A DNA stretch of 45,000 bases from Chrysophaeum taylorii (GCA_029834535.1 JAQMWT010000231.1:1-45000); one strand, 5' to 3'. Positions 11,523 through 22,402 are shown, numbered from the stretch's first letter. Numbers and translations: made by a program. Notes: generated by a model not told the origin, from the sequence alone.

Positions 11523-13522
11523 AAATCTCTCCAGTATTGTCCTCATCTTCTCCATCATCCTGAGTCTTATCTTGTTGCTCCTCCGATTTAGGTGGAGCTT
11601 CCCGAGCATTGCGACGAACGACAGCACTTTGGGTTTTCGCATTAATGCGCTGCAACAGCGGTTGCGGGATAATATCGATGTCTGTGTCACTGACAGTTAG
11701 AAAAGTGTGAAACAACTGTTCCATATCAGTGGTCCCCCTCTGCTCCGCATCACTGGGGGACATTGTAGGAGCAGAAGTAGTTCCATCATCTTTTTCATCA
11801 GGGACAGGGACAGATGATTCAGAATCGAGAAAACCAGCAATGGCGTTAGACATGGAATCGACATGATACATATAGAGTTGCACATTAGTGGCTTCCTCCG
11901 GGTCAAGTGTATGGGTTGAGGCATAGGAGGCAGCAGTCCACAATGTACTAACTAACTAACTAACTTCAGACCTCTCCCGAGCATGGGAGCCAGGCCGGAC
12001 CGGCAGGGTCCACAATGTACGTAGCAAAGTTTTCATCTCTTCCTGAACAGTCTTAACTTCAGCAGATGGATTTGGATTAGCATCTTGGAGTTTGCGAAAG
12101 AGATGCCTGAACCGTTCAGTCTGGTACGCAGCTCTTTCCATTGAACACATATTAGAGCGAGAACTGCAATTAGTCGTCTGAGGGTAAAGAGGGCGGTCGT
12201 AGCTGTTGCCTTTAATATTATAATTACTAGGCGGACGGTAATAAGAAGTATCTATGGGCGAAATCGAGGAGGATCTGTCCTTAGCGTCACGCAGCTTACG
12301 CGCATTGAAGCCAGATTTGCCAGTGGCTGTGGCCAAAAGAGAAGAGAGCTCTCTAAGCTGTCGTGGGATTCCTGAATGGTGTCCATTAGCAACACCTTCG
12401 GGGGCTTAGTAGAAGAAGTTCCCGGAATGTAGGGCACCCAAAAAAAAGGCTTATCCAATCGACGATTAGTCGTGTACTTTGTCTCGTTATAGATTTGAAG
12501 AAGATATTCAAGCAACGGACGTACGTCATTCGGATCTACAAGTTTTAGAGTGGAGGGGTCCCGAGTATTATTGTTGCTGGAACGAGTCTCAAACAATTTG
12601 CACCACTCAAGTAGTGACTGTGAGTACCTTTCGTGATCGGAGGGATCTGAATAATTCTTATATATCTCCTCATGCGCTTTAAGCGCGATGATGGAGTTAC
12701 TGAACTGAATTTTAGCTTCATCTGTGTTGAGTCGATTTGCCTGGGTCTGAAAAGCAAGAAGTTCTTCAACAAACGCATGTGCATACCAATTAACATTAAG
12801 AGTCATGCGATTAAGTTGCAGTTTAAGTTCAGACGCGCCAGTAGAAGACACTGACTCATAGTAATAATAAGCCAAGAGCACAATAGCTCGAGTTTTTATT
12901 AGGATGCGTACTCATAGCGTATAGCTCCTTCAGCTCCGCCCAAATGGCAAGAGCCGGCTTGTTGACTGATTCGTGGTTGAAGAACACGAAGAGGAAGGAT
13001 GCGTAAGTCTCTGAGTACTTAAGCCAGTCGGCTTTAGAAAGACATGTGAAAGTTATGTTGGTTAAAGAGTGGTTATACACAATTGATTTAGGAAACTGTG
13101 CGTTCAGTTGATCAATGACACGTTTGACTTCAGCGTCAATTTCAGGTCCCACGGGAATATACTCATTTCGATGGAATAGACGAGTCAAATCATTTCTTTC
13201 CTCATCAGTTAAGACGTGATGAGATGGCAGATGATACCATTTTTGAAGATGTTATGGAAGAGCATCAAGTATCAGGCAGACTTAGTGCCTGCACTAGTTG
13301 AAGATGCCAATTCGCAAACATCTCGTTGACAGGAGCGTCTAGAAGGGTATTATATTCGGGAGAATTGCGTGTGAATCCTTCATAGCTATCAAACGAAAAC
13401 AGATCATCGGCGTGGGCAAACGTCAGGTGCCTGCGATGCATTTCAAATTGAAGACTGACCTTAGTGGCATTATCTTGGAAACGCAAGCCGTCGCTTAATT
13501 TGTCGACTAATTGACTTTCCAT
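11521..13522 (-). pseudogene. Gag of element F, minus strand, frameshifted
   Basis: Gag forms the particle in which retrotransposon RNA is reverse-transcribed. It starts at ATG 13522 (MESQLVDKLSDG) and continues through frames at 13522-13265, 13188-12856, 12881-12252, 12336-11956 and 11943-11521. It aligns along its length with the gag of D: LFSFDSYEGFTR, FFNHESVNKPALAIW, STHPNKN, YYYESVSS, KAHEEIYKN and DTSYYRPP...NDRPLYP-type stretches. It is rich in charged and hydroxyl residues, and no CCHC knuckle is visible. Several frameshifts and a 59-bp retroposon at 11949-12007 disrupt it. The end abuts the oppositely oriented A 3' region, so protease and downstream genes of F were lost. Confidence 0.7.
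11949..12007 (-). mobile_element. 5'-truncated SINE-like retroposon with 13-bp target duplication
   Basis: Only the last 59 bp of the family (tail TTAGTTAG read on the minus strand) are present. It is flanked by perfect copies of gtccacaatgtac at 11936-11948 and 12008-12020. Truncation at the 5' side plus a target-site duplication is the signature of target-primed reverse transcription. It sits in the F gag, and joining the flanks puts the two gag pieces back in one frame. Confidence 0.9.
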
Positions 13523-13552
13523 GTTTAATATGTCCGTCGAAGAGACGGGCTT

Positions 13553-13810
13553 GGACTTGTAGAGATTTGTCCATCTCCGGGTGTATGGTAGAGACCGCGT
13601 GCGGTCTTAGGTGCGACTAGACCATTCCGCATGTCACGTGTTACTACACAAGGCAGGAATTAGCTCCTCACTTCCCCAGGGACATTAAGTCCCAGAGAAG
13701 CCTTCACACTGACAACGAGGCGCACAGCTACTGCCAATTACGCAGCAGACTCTGGGCCCTACGGCACGCAAAGGGTGGATTTCTCCTGTCAGGAAGAAAA
13801 CACTAGATGA
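13553..13810 (-). repeat. 3' region / LTR-like unit, minus copy, just upstream of F gag
   Basis: Inverted counterpart of 11268-11522. Read on the minus strand it lies between the conserved 3' block (13859-14015) of an upstream element copy and the gag ATG at 13522. This is the arrangement expected where two tandem elements share one LTR. Exact LTR ends (TG...CA) could not be placed. Confidence 0.6.
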
Positions 13811-13858
13811 GTTCTCATGTATAGTTTTACTTTAAAGCGGAAGGGGGGGGGGGCAAGG

Positions 13859-14015
13859 ATGAGGGAAAGCCGCACTGGCTCGGAGAGAAAACCCTCGTGA
13901 GAGATGGAGGTATGAGAGAAGGTGCGAAGAACTCCAGAGCGTTGTACATGTTATGAGTCAACTCTCTGGACCCCCTCAACGTGTGGGAATTGTTTCAACA
14001 TCCCAGACGTTCTAG
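13859..14015 (-). repeat. Conserved 3' non-coding block of the A family, minus copy
   Basis: On the minus strand it reads tagaacgtctgg, cacgttgagggggtccagag, cgagggttttctctccg and cggctttccctc, in the same order as 8572-8712. A poly-G run on the plus strand (about 13842-13853) lies next to it. Confidence 0.75.
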
Positions 14016-14174
14016 AGAGTGCACAGATTGTTTACCAGACGTGAAACGTCGAAAAATTAAACAAAACAAAACAAACGAAACGAAACAAAACAGACAGGTA
14101 TTAGCGCTCATGGTGAAGTGGAAGGCGCGCGCGTCGGAATACTGTGCAAAGCTGTTTGATCCACTTTTGAAGAT

Positions 14175-14880
14175 GAATTATAGTCCAGTTCGTCTTCATC
14201 ATCTTCATCTTCTTCTTTTCGTTTGTTGTCTACCACATCAGCAGTTTCGTCGGCTGCGAGTGAGTTTCAGCTTGCGAAGACTCATCATCAGCTGTGTCAT
14301 CACCCGCATTGCCATTATGAAAGGCAAAAAGGGTGCTAAGCGGGGGAAGAACAGAAATTACATAAGAAAGTGCAGCAGCTGTGGATAATTGACGAAGTTC
14401 GGTGCCAGGGGGTATGACTCCATTAGTATCAGATAGCGCATCTTGGAGACTTCGAGTGGCGTTTTCAAGCTTAATTTGCTGATCCGGATCATCTTCTGCA
14501 AACTGCTCCATGGATCCCAGTATTAACCGGGAGGTTAGTTAAGTAAGTTCACAGAACGCAGGCAGAAAGGTATCTTGGCGAGTTTGGTGATCTGACACTC
14601 GATCGTCTAAAAGTGCGATGTTCTTTTTGTTCTGCACAAATTGCTTGTCGAGTAGTTCGAGCTTAGAAGTGGGCTGGGCAATTGATTCGTGTGCAGTAGT
14701 TCGATGGTCTTGGAGGATACAAACTTGATTAGATAGTTCAGCAAGCTTTGCTTCGAGAGCTTGCAACTAAGGCGAGTTGTCAGAAACTTCGTCAGCAAAT
14801 GAAACACTAGACGTTTTCGCAGGAGTTATCAGCACCTGTGTGTCTTGCTTTAAATTTGAAAATGTTATAGTGATGGTAGA
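14175..14880 (-). pseudogene. Partial copy of the A third ORF, minus strand
   Basis: Frames 14766-14539 (LEAKLAELSNQVCILQDHR..., coiled-coil-like) and 14511-14230 (EQFAEDDPDQQIKLENATRS ... VIPPGTELRQLSTAAALSYV) align in order with the C-terminal half of 6447-8498, where VIPALDLHALTPDAAMSFLS occupies the second position. The acidic C-terminus and the following 3' block are also shared. The N-terminal half is missing. Function unknown. Confidence 0.6.
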
Positions 14881-15978
14881 TGGATGGGTACTGTGATTTC
14901 TTAATGATGCTTATAAATTGACCCTGATTCTCCGGTTGTAGGTCGGAGAAGTACAATCCACAATATTATTTCTGAGACGCGAGTGTGTCCGTCAGGAAAC
15001 TCTATCGGAACTCTACTTTCTGTTTTTTTACTAATGTATGTGCATAACGGCCCGAAAAAAAGTGCGTTTTTCAACGATATTATCAACGAACGGTAGAGAC
15101 AACATACTATCCCAGTTGCAGAGAAGTCTGCTAACTCCTACCCTTATTCCGTCCGTTGAGAACGCGATCTCTTCCTTACCCTTCTTCTTCCTTTTTACAC
15201 AATCAACTAGTCTTCTGATTTGTGCTCAAGCTCATCATCATGGTCTAGCGCGTCCCGCAGGTACGTAGTAATTACATGTTACACTGATGTGTTGCTATGT
15301 ATCGTCTGTCGTGTGCCGAGGCTAGGGGGACCTTACCTTTTAGTTCCCTGAAACCTACGTTGCCAGACTCACGCGGTGAGACGGGATGGTCTCTCAGTGA
15401 TCTAACCACTGCCTAGCGGAATTCTCTGCAGGTTATGGGCCCAGCGGGGTCCTGGGGGATCATGTGTTGCATGCACGTATACTTATTGGGTTTTGGACCG
15501 TTGCCGCGCCGGTCTAGCCTCGCCATGCAACACAATTGTTTGTATACGCTTTAACATGGGTTATACATAGCTACACCGCACACGTTAAAGACTGCGTACC
15601 CCTGCGTGGTTGTTTATAGTATCGTATTGTCGTGACAGTGTCGGTGTGTGTGTAGTCTGTACTAGTCTTGTATTGATTGCATGCGCGCTTGGAATATTTT
15701 GGGTATGTCCGCTAGGACACTCCACGATAGTACAAACCTACCGCTCTCCGAGCACCACCTTACTCAACTGCCTGTTCAGTGCATACCCTTTGACACTGCC
15801 AGGAACCACAGTTTGCACAGTTGCCATATAGGCGCCTCCATTGTTTACCAGATGAGTGTACATGGACACCGCTAGACAGAGCCCCCTATAATGTTCTAGA
15901 AGGTGTCAATTCTGCTCTCTGACAACCCACAGGTTCAGTCGCAGTTCTCTTGCAGAACAAGCAGTAAAGGTCGCACCC
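14881..15978. other. About 1.1 kb without recognised content
   Basis: Only short open frames, none with a motif or a match elsewhere in the window. A tRNA-like D-arm sequence appears on the minus strand near 15400-15420 but no cloverleaf closes (see rejected items). It may include the lost 5' end of element D or the upstream part of the minus-strand A copy; neither can be shown. Confidence 0.4.
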
Positions 15979-16700
15979 TAAGCAGTCCGGGTGCTGGCAT
16001 TCCCTTACCTAAGGTTCCCGTTGATTTTCTCAGCGAGAACAACCATTCCAACTCCAGAGTGGCGGTGTTAACATTGGTTATGTTGAAGATTTGCCTTTGA
16101 ACAACAGGTGTCTCATATCTGAGGCGTTCCCACTCATAACTAACTAACTTCAAACCTCTCCCGAGCATGGGAGCCAGGCCGGACCGGCAGGAGCCGGTGC
16201 GGAATCACAGAGGAAAATCACGCATTTGGGGCAGAGGCGAGGGACGAGGGCGGACTTGTTGATGGTGTACCGCCACTGCGCGCGGTCTTATGCGAGGTCG
16301 TGCAAAAGCGTCGCAGGCCGCGGACGTGTTGGTCCACGAACAATCGACCTGTCCGTCGCGTTCTGCCCAACCGAGCGAACCCCATCCCAGCGCGGACTTT
16401 CAGGGTGCTAACCGGCCAGCCCGGGAGGCGAGCAGGCACCGTCTCACTCCGGGACGGCCGGGGCCGCCGCAGGGAGCAAGCGTGTTAGGCGCCGTCCTCC
16501 ATCGCAACCAACGGTTAGCGATCGCAGGGGGTTCCCACTCATATCAGACCATCAAGTAGCACAGTTGGCTACTGTTTGCTACGCTAACGAGGTCAGGGCT
16601 TTTCCGCCCGAAATTGACGATCGCCCTGAGGATGGTGAATGCAGCCTTAACCTTACCCATTATCGCGAACTTGCTCTCGGCCTAGCCAGCCATCACGGAA
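15979..16700 (+). pseudogene. Partial duplicate (D0) of the D gag 5' segment
   Basis: Bases 15979-16138 and 16531-16700 match 17038-17500 of element D in the same orientation. Shared stretches include cccgttg(a/t)...ttctca, ccagagtggcgg, agaccctcaag/agaccatcaag, tagcacagttggc and the peptide VAQLATVCY. D0 lacks about 180 bp that in D encode FEFDSYEAYTR, and it is split by a full-length SINE-like copy. It is either a tandem partial duplication or the remains of a neighbouring element. Confidence 0.6.
16139..16530 (-). mobile_element. SINE-like retroposon, full-length copy 1
   Basis: About 392 bp, GC-rich, minus orientation, ending in a TTAG-repeat tail (seen as ctaactaac on the plus strand). 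Flanked by perfect 13-bp duplications gttcccactcata at 16126-16138 and 16531-16543. Nearly identical copies lie at 27764-28158 and 42980-43372. Open frames inside recur in all copies only because the copies are similar and GC-rich. A possible pol III A box (TGGTTGCGATG, one mismatch) lies about 20 bp from the 5' end, but no good B box was seen, so the RNA class of the source is open. Confidence 0.85.
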
Positions 16701-17084
16701 GAATTACTCCGAGGAACTCTGACCAGCACACGGTGCGAAGTCGACCATTAGGGCGGCTGGTTGGCCGTTGGCGACATTCGGCCCGTCAATCGGCGAGCTC
16801 GTCGGTGAAAGAAAACGCCCATGTCCTCTTAAAAGAAGGTGCCTCCCGCCGCTTCATCCACATCCTCGTCGTGTTCGTTGGTGTCGAGCTCGAAGCGCCA
16901 GGAGCCTGGTTTGGTGCCGTGAAAACACGTCGGGCGATTTGCTTTGAGCCAACCGGAGAAGCCATCGTCGAAGCCGATGAATATCCGTCCAGTCCCACAG
17001 CAGAAAGAGCAGCAAGAGCTGCACCCAAGGCAGTCACGGGTGCAGACATCCTTAAACTTGAAACACCCGTTGTTGACTTTCTCA

Positions 17085-17589
17085 ACGAGGGGAATTGCTC
17101 TCAATTGCAAAGTCGGAAGGTGTCACTCCAAGTGCGCCAGATCCGCCAAATGCTTCGCTTTCACGATGCACAGCTCTCTTCGAGTTTGACTCGTATGAAG
17201 CCTACACAAGATCTTGCGCTGACTATGAAGTCATGCGCAATGGAATTCTCGACCAGGTGTTCCTGGAATGGCAAAACGCCAGAGTGGCGGAACTCAATCT
17301 CGGATCTGTTGATGATTTGCCTCCTGAGTATCAGAACTGGCACTTCACGGCTGAGGCATTCCCCACCTTCCAGACCCTCAAGTAGCACAGTTGGCCACTG
17401 TTTGCTACGATAAAGAGGACCGGGCTATCCTGCCCGAAATCAACATCGCTTTAAGGATGGTGAACGTAACCTTAACCACAACTATCCTCGCGAACTTGCC
17501 TTTGATGGCAGAATCACTGCGCCAGTGTCCACGTTTGCTTTAACACACGCCGATTGGCATACTCACCAAAACACATATGCTACATTCTT
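17085..17589 (+). pseudogene. Gag of element D, N-terminal part
   Basis: The frame at 17095-17385 reads LFEFDSYEAYTRSCADY, matching LFSFDSYEGFTRNSPEY of the F gag. Downstream frames give ILPEIN and then THADWHTHQNTYATF, matching the F stretch KADWLKYSETYASF. At 17589 element B interrupts the codon series; the gag resumes at 27253. A TAG at 17383-17385 and frame changes show decay independent of the insertion. Confidence 0.7.
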
Positions 17590-17788
17590 TAGAGAACAGT
17601 AATTTCTTTTGCGTTACCCTTCAGCAGAGCGAAAGAGCAGTGATAGTCTGCCCTCGAATCTGTCTCCTATAACGATGACAGCCGGTGTGAATAACACAGA
17701 GTTTTTCTTAAATCAAAAAGTGCTAAAGTTAAGGGAACTAACCCTAGAATAGGGGGTACTAACCCTAATTCGGATTTTCTATCTCTAT
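17590..17788 (-). repeat. 3' LTR of element B
   Basis: On the plus strand it runs from tagagaacagtaattt to attttctatctcta. It matches the 5' LTR at 27054-27248 with short indels and substitutions. Termini are not TG/CA. Inside the element it is followed by cagattgaactcggtgagcg, a sequence also found at the same place in E. Confidence 0.88.
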
Positions 17789-17829
17789 GCCGTCACAGAT
17801 TGAACTCGGTGAGCGAAATCTGGATCAAA

Positions 17830-20460
17830 CTAAGCAGGGAGCGTCTTACCATCGACAATAACATAGAGAGTGTTCTGGACAGAGTCGTACGGTGGAAGAG
17901 TAGCAGAAAGAGTAACTTGGTGGGATGGTGGTGAAGAAGATGTAGAGTGAACACCGTCGGCGTTTTTGAACTTGTGGAATAAATTGCGTGGAAGGAGCTT
18001 CGAAAAATGATCAGCGACCTGGTAGTGAGTAGGACACCAGAGAGGACGAATGATCGAGTTGGATTGGTAGTCGCGAATGCGAAATTCTCGTAAGTTGATA
18101 TGACGAGGAGGAGCACTGACTTTAGGGTGATTAGCGACATGTAATGCGCTAGCGTTATCAATAAGCAGGGGAATAGCGTGAGCTTGATCACGTGAAAACA
18201 AATAAGGGTGAGAGGAGAAGAGCTCGTGGAACCAGTGACATTCATCGGCGGCTGCGCTGGCGGCGATGAGTTCAGCTTCCATGGTGCTTTTGGCAGTAAG
18301 AGTTTGGCGTTTGCTAGACCAGAATGCGAGATTGCCAAAGACGAAAATACATGCACCAGAATTGGATCTTAAGCGAGGGTCAGAACGGTCAGCGAAACTG
18401 GCATCAGTAAAACAAATAATGGGCGAACGAAGATGATGCAGTTTGGAATAGTTGCTGATCAGATGCTGAATAAAGGGTGCAATAGAGGGGCAGTCGGATG
18501 AATAGTCGAGCGAATCATTCGGAGTACCCTTCCAGTAGCGAAGTAAAACGTATAAGTGCAGAAGGTGGGTCTGCTCAGGGTTGTGCACACCATTGCAGCA
18601 TTTGTTGCACAAAGTGGTAATATCGGGGCGACATGTGACAGATAAGTAAATACTAGCGCCACAGTAGTGAGGAAAATGTTTGCGTAATACGTCTAAAGTA
18701 GGAGCCAAGTCTGAGAGAAGCTTAGCAGAAGGTTTTTGAGTGAGAATGTCCGAGTAGGGGACGTCCATAGTATGGAGGTTGAGCTTATGCTCGGCGAGCA
18801 TCTTGGTGATCTTCGCTGCTACATTCATAGTGAGGTGACCAGCGGAGACATTGTAGTGTACATCGATACCAAGGAAGGATCTGATGTTGTCATGCCACGT
18901 ACCTTTGCCATATTCCTTCTCCAGAGCGGTGCGAAGAGATGTAATTTTGGCAGTGTTGGTACCAGTGATCAATAGGTCATCTACTGAGACGGATAGTATA
19001 ACCCATCTGTTGATAGATCGATCCCGACTGATATAGAGGCAAGTGTCGACTTGTGAGCGTTCGAACTCATGTTGTCGAAGAAACGAGTCGAGCTTGATGT
19101 TCCACAACAAAGCTGACTGTCTGAGGCCATAGGGAGCCTTGACGAGTCGGATAGCGAGCTTGGACTCTGGGTGGTTCTTTTGTATCTGCTGGATATGATT
19201 TTGCGAGACACGTATTCCTCGAGGTAAGTCAATCCATACAGGGCGATTGAGTGCCGATTGGATGAATGCCTGCGGAATGTCCGCGTGCGCGACCTGGAGT
19301 TTGTGCTTCACAGCGACGGCGAGCAATAACCGGTTGGTGGCGAGCATTGCGGTTGGTGAGGATGTGGCATAAAAGTCAATGCCTACACGTGCCAAGAAAC
19401 CTCGGGCAACTATACGAGCTTTATAGCGGTCTGGGGTGCCGTCAGCAAAATACTTGATCTTCAGCACGAGCTTCGTCGGGATAGACGAACGGTCTGGCGG
19501 GAAAGGTTCAAGCTTAAAGACACCGTTGGAACACAAGCCTTCAATTTGTTTGCGAATCGAAGCGGTATGCTTCAACTTATCTTCTTCGCTTCGTCCTTTG
19601 AGTTCGACAATCTTCTCAGGCTCATAGACAATATCTTCAGTAGTCACGAGTTGTAACACGACGTAATCGATGTGCTGCAAGTCATAGTCCATGACTTCCC
19701 GGAGAATATCTTGGTTCGGATCACTTTGACTTAGGAAGAGGTGTCCGAGTTCGCCAGAATCATGAGTGAAGGCATGCCGGTGACGAGAAGCTAAGTGGTA
19801 GTGCTGACGCGCTGAGATGTCCCACAAAAGAGAGGAGCTCATACAACATAATTCTTGGTTCCATTGACGCGCATAGTACTCTGCCGGTGACAGTTCGTCA
19901 TGGCACACATAGTTCTCGAGAACAGAATTGTCGTTGTCCAGATGGTCGACCAATACAGATGAGTGGTACGGCTTCCTTGGGAAGTTGACGCACAAGCGTT
20001 CTGCGTTGGTTTCTCTCTGCATATCCAGTGCAGTGCCGCCGATGATACCATAGTCTTGTGTGGTATTTGCTAGGAGACATCCTTTCGGGACATCATTTGG
20101 CGGCTTAGCATCCCTTCTAATGTTGAGATCATATGCGATGCTGACGGCATGGCCCTGGTGCAGAGAGCTGACACTGATGAGGAACATCAATGTGCTGGAC
20201 ATGTTGGCTGTGGCGCGAGCCGTGGATTTCTCCTGCTGGTATTTCCAGTTGCGACCATACTCTGAAGCGATAATGCGTCTGGTGAAAAGTTTTCCATCAT
20301 CGACACGTTTCACGACATATAGTTGGTCCTTGGGAATGCTTACTCCGCGCTCGTCCTTTAGATCTGCCTTGAGTTTGTCACTCTGGTTGCGATGCACGAG
20401 AACTGGAGTAAAACCTGAATCGTCGAGAACAACCTCAAGTCGATCATTTCGTTTGGGCAT
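17830..20460 (-). CDS. Reverse transcriptase-RNase H of element B, open frame of 876 codons
   Basis: Longest intact retrotransposon gene in the window. RVT_2-type RT spans about residues 310-560: TKLVLKIKYFADG, RYKARIVARGFLARVGIDF, HADIPQAFIQSALNRPV, LVKAPYGLRQSALLWN and SVSVDDLLITG with the catalytic Asp pair at residues 493-494 (18976-18981). Later come RPDITTLCNKCCNGVHNP and RNase H: FTDASFADRSDP (near 18400), STMEAELIAASAAADE, DNASALHVANHP and VADHFSKLLPRN near the end. ATG 20460 is an open start, but similarity to linker sequence continues upstream in this frame (residues PQPAPPPDGSIPMP), and integrase lies in another frame overlapping by about 100 bp. The real product is therefore more likely part of a polyprotein reached by a frameshift, or the frame was lost at a T5 run near 20507. 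It ends 40 bp from the 3' LTR. Confidence 0.9.
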   Translation of the reverse strand: MPKRNDRLEVVLDDSGFTPVLVHRNQSDKLKADLKDERGVSIPKDQLYVVKRVDDGKLFTRRIIASEYGRNWKYQQEKSTARATANMSSTLMFLISVSSLHQGHAVSIAYDLNIRRDAKPPNDVPKGCLLANTTQDYGIIGGTALDMQRETNAERLCVNFPRKPYHSSVLVDHLDNDNSVLENYVCHDELSPAEYYARQWNQELCCMSSSLLWDISARQHYHLASRHRHAFTHDSGELGHLFLSQSDPNQDILREVMDYDLQHIDYVVLQLVTTEDIVYEPEKIVELKGRSEEDKLKHTASIRKQIEGLCSNGVFKLEPFPPDRSSIPTKLVLKIKYFADGTPDRYKARIVARGFLARVGIDFYATSSPTAMLATNRLLLAVAVKHKLQVAHADIPQAFIQSALNRPVWIDLPRGIRVSQNHIQQIQKNHPESKLAIRLVKAPYGLRQSALLWNIKLDSFLRQHEFERSQVDTCLYISRDRSINRWVILSVSVDDLLITGTNTAKITSLRTALEKEYGKGTWHDNIRSFLGIDVHYNVSAGHLTMNVAAKITKMLAEHKLNLHTMDVPYSDILTQKPSAKLLSDLAPTLDVLRKHFPHYCGASIYLSVTCRPDITTLCNKCCNGVHNPEQTHLLHLYVLLRYWKGTPNDSLDYSSDCPSIAPFIQHLISNYSKLHHLRSPIICFTDASFADRSDPRLRSNSGACIFVFGNLAFWSSKRQTLTAKSTMEAELIAASAAADECHWFHELFSSHPYLFSRDQAHAIPLLIDNASALHVANHPKVSAPPRHINLREFRIRDYQSNSIIRPLWCPTHYQVADHFSKLLPRNLFHKFKNADGVHSTSSSPPSHQVTLSATLPPYDSVQNTLYVIVDGKTLPA

Positions 20461-21830
20461 CGGAATGCTACCATCCGGCGGAGGCGCCGGTTGAGGAACG
20501 AAAAATCCAGTTCAGGTGTCTCGTCGCTGACGAGGCTTGGATCAGCAGCGGAGGTTGGATCCGGTTCTTTGTGCTCGTCGTCATCTTCAGGTTTGTCATT
20601 CTGGTCGTCATCTTGAGTCTCGCCCTCACTTTTCGATTCCCGTCTAGCTTCCGGCATTTGCTGTTCGCTTATAGCTGGGAGCGGGTCCTCTTGCCGTGCC
20701 TCTGTTGGGATCTGCCTGAGTGCTTTGATCCGTTCGATTTCCTTGTTGCGGTTGACTGGCATGTCTGCATCAACGTGGAAGTCGTTAGAGGTCACGATTT
20801 TTCCATATCGCCCCTGATGTGCAAGCAGGATAGAGCTATGAACATCACGGACAAATCGGTCCGTGCCGGGGAGGTTGGGGACGTAATTGTTGCTGGTGAG
20901 ATAGGAGGCGGAGACGCTGGAGGGTTCCAGCTTGTGATTTTGAGGGTAGACAAAGGTGACAGGCTCGCCAAAGGGAAGGAGCCTCAAGAGCGGTGCCGTG
21001 GGTGACACGATGCGCCGGGGGACGGTGCAAGTCATGTTGGTGCGCGAGGGCAGTCCATGAGAGCGCTGGTTGTCGGCTTGGATCTTGTGCAGCAGAGCAA
21101 ATGGGTGATAGTACTCGGCGGCAATGGACTTTCCTTCGATGCGGACACTGCGCAGATTGAGGAGGCGAACTACAGTGCCTCGGGTGTTTTCCTTGATGAT
21201 GTTTTCCGCAAAGTTCCGCTGGTGGAGGTGGCGACCAATGATTTGAAACTGGATACCGAGTTGCACCTTGAGCGGGTGGAATGCTTCGGAGCGGAAAGTT
21301 GAGAATGCATCGGACGAGATGATTTTCACATTTACATCGAATTCGACCTTAATCACATTGGCCACGTTGAGGATGCCAGCCAGAACGTCCTGTGCGTCTA
21401 GTTTCCGCCGGAAATATATCCTTTTGTGTGCTGAGATAATACACACAAAATGCATGATGTAACGAAAGCCACCATAGCATTTGCTGATGCTCGGTTATGA
21501 GACATCCATGTGGAGGTGTTGGCCTGGAGCATAGGCTAGTTCATCCTGTGACCAGGAGGTGTTCTTGTGACGGAAGCTGACATGCGATTCACAGCGCTTG
21601 CATTCGCTGCAGTCTTGCAGATACCGATCATCACCTGGGCGGAGATTCGTTACATTGGCGGCAATCGTGCGGCGACGAATCTCTAGTTGCTGGTGATGTG
21701 TGCGGTGCCAGCGAGAGACCAAAAGCACTCTTTTAGCGTGCTGAATGGTACCGGCCTTGTGCAAGTGGGGCAGAGCGGCAGTCGAAGCGCTGGGGGGGCT
21801 GGGTCGCTTGTCGACTCGGACTTTAGCAAC
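20358..21830 (-). pseudogene. Integrase of element B, one in-frame stop
   Basis: The GAG-pre-integrase zinc-binding part is at 21764-21495 (HRTHHQQLEIRRR ... CSECKRCESH), ending with HLHMDVS that holds the first catalytic Asp. A TAA at 21495-21497 interrupts, and the same frame continues at 21455 with IISSDAFSTFRSEAF (second Asp) and HQRNFAENIIKEN (Glu). A C-terminal acidic, Glu/Asp/Pro-rich linker leads to RT. The order HHCC, D, D, E is the Copia integrase layout. The next gene, RT, is in a different frame. Confidence 0.78.
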
Positions 21831-21833
21831 GGT

Positions 21834-22402
21834 TGCCTCGGCAAGAAGTGTCTCGAGGTTTTTCGATTTGCTTGGTTTGCGGCTCGCATCATAGTGAGGA
21901 GATCCTCAGGGAGAATTCTGCAACCTGGTTGATGTCTCCGGGGCTGGGGATGCCATTGCGTATTGTTGCCCATTCGATGTGAAAGCTCACGTGGTGGTGC
22001 GATTCGTGGAGTGCGAGGACAGCGCTGTACTTTGCCTGCAGCATGTGGTGCGGGACGGCGTTGGCCAGTGCCTTAAACGCGAAGTTGCCTCGGCAAGAAG
22101 TGTCTCGAGGTTTTTCGATTTGCTTGGTTTGCGGCTCGCATCATAGTGAGCATCTGCTACGGCATTGTAGAGGGAGGTGAGGTTGAGGTCCTCCTCTGCT
22201 AAGAGACGGCTGGAGATCCTCAGGAAGAATTCTGCAACCTGGTTGATGTCTCCGGGGCTGGGGATGCCATTGCGTATTGTTGCCCATTCGATGTGAAAGC
22301 TCACGTGGTGGTGCGATTCGTGGAGTGCGAGGACAGCGCTGTACTTTGCCTGCAGCATGTGGTGCGGGACGGCGTTGGCCAGTGCCTTAAACGCGAAGTA
22401 CG
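21834..22402. repeat. Tandem duplication at the methyltransferase-integrase junction of B
   Basis: Copy 1 (about 21834-22083) and copy 2 (about 22086-22402) are direct repeats starting with gttgcctcggcaagaag. Copy 1 lacks about 64 bp present in copy 2 (22158-22221). The unit covers methyltransferase motif X and the linker to integrase, so motif X (ANAVPHHM) is present twice and the polyprotein frame is broken here. Near identity indicates a recent event. Confidence 0.88.

Noticed and set aside
15330..15440. tRNA-like sequence on the minus strand (taggcagtggttagatcact followed by a weak T-arm-like stretch).
   Set aside because: No acceptor stem closes and the T-arm is poor, so a tRNA gene or tRNA-derived SINE is not supported.
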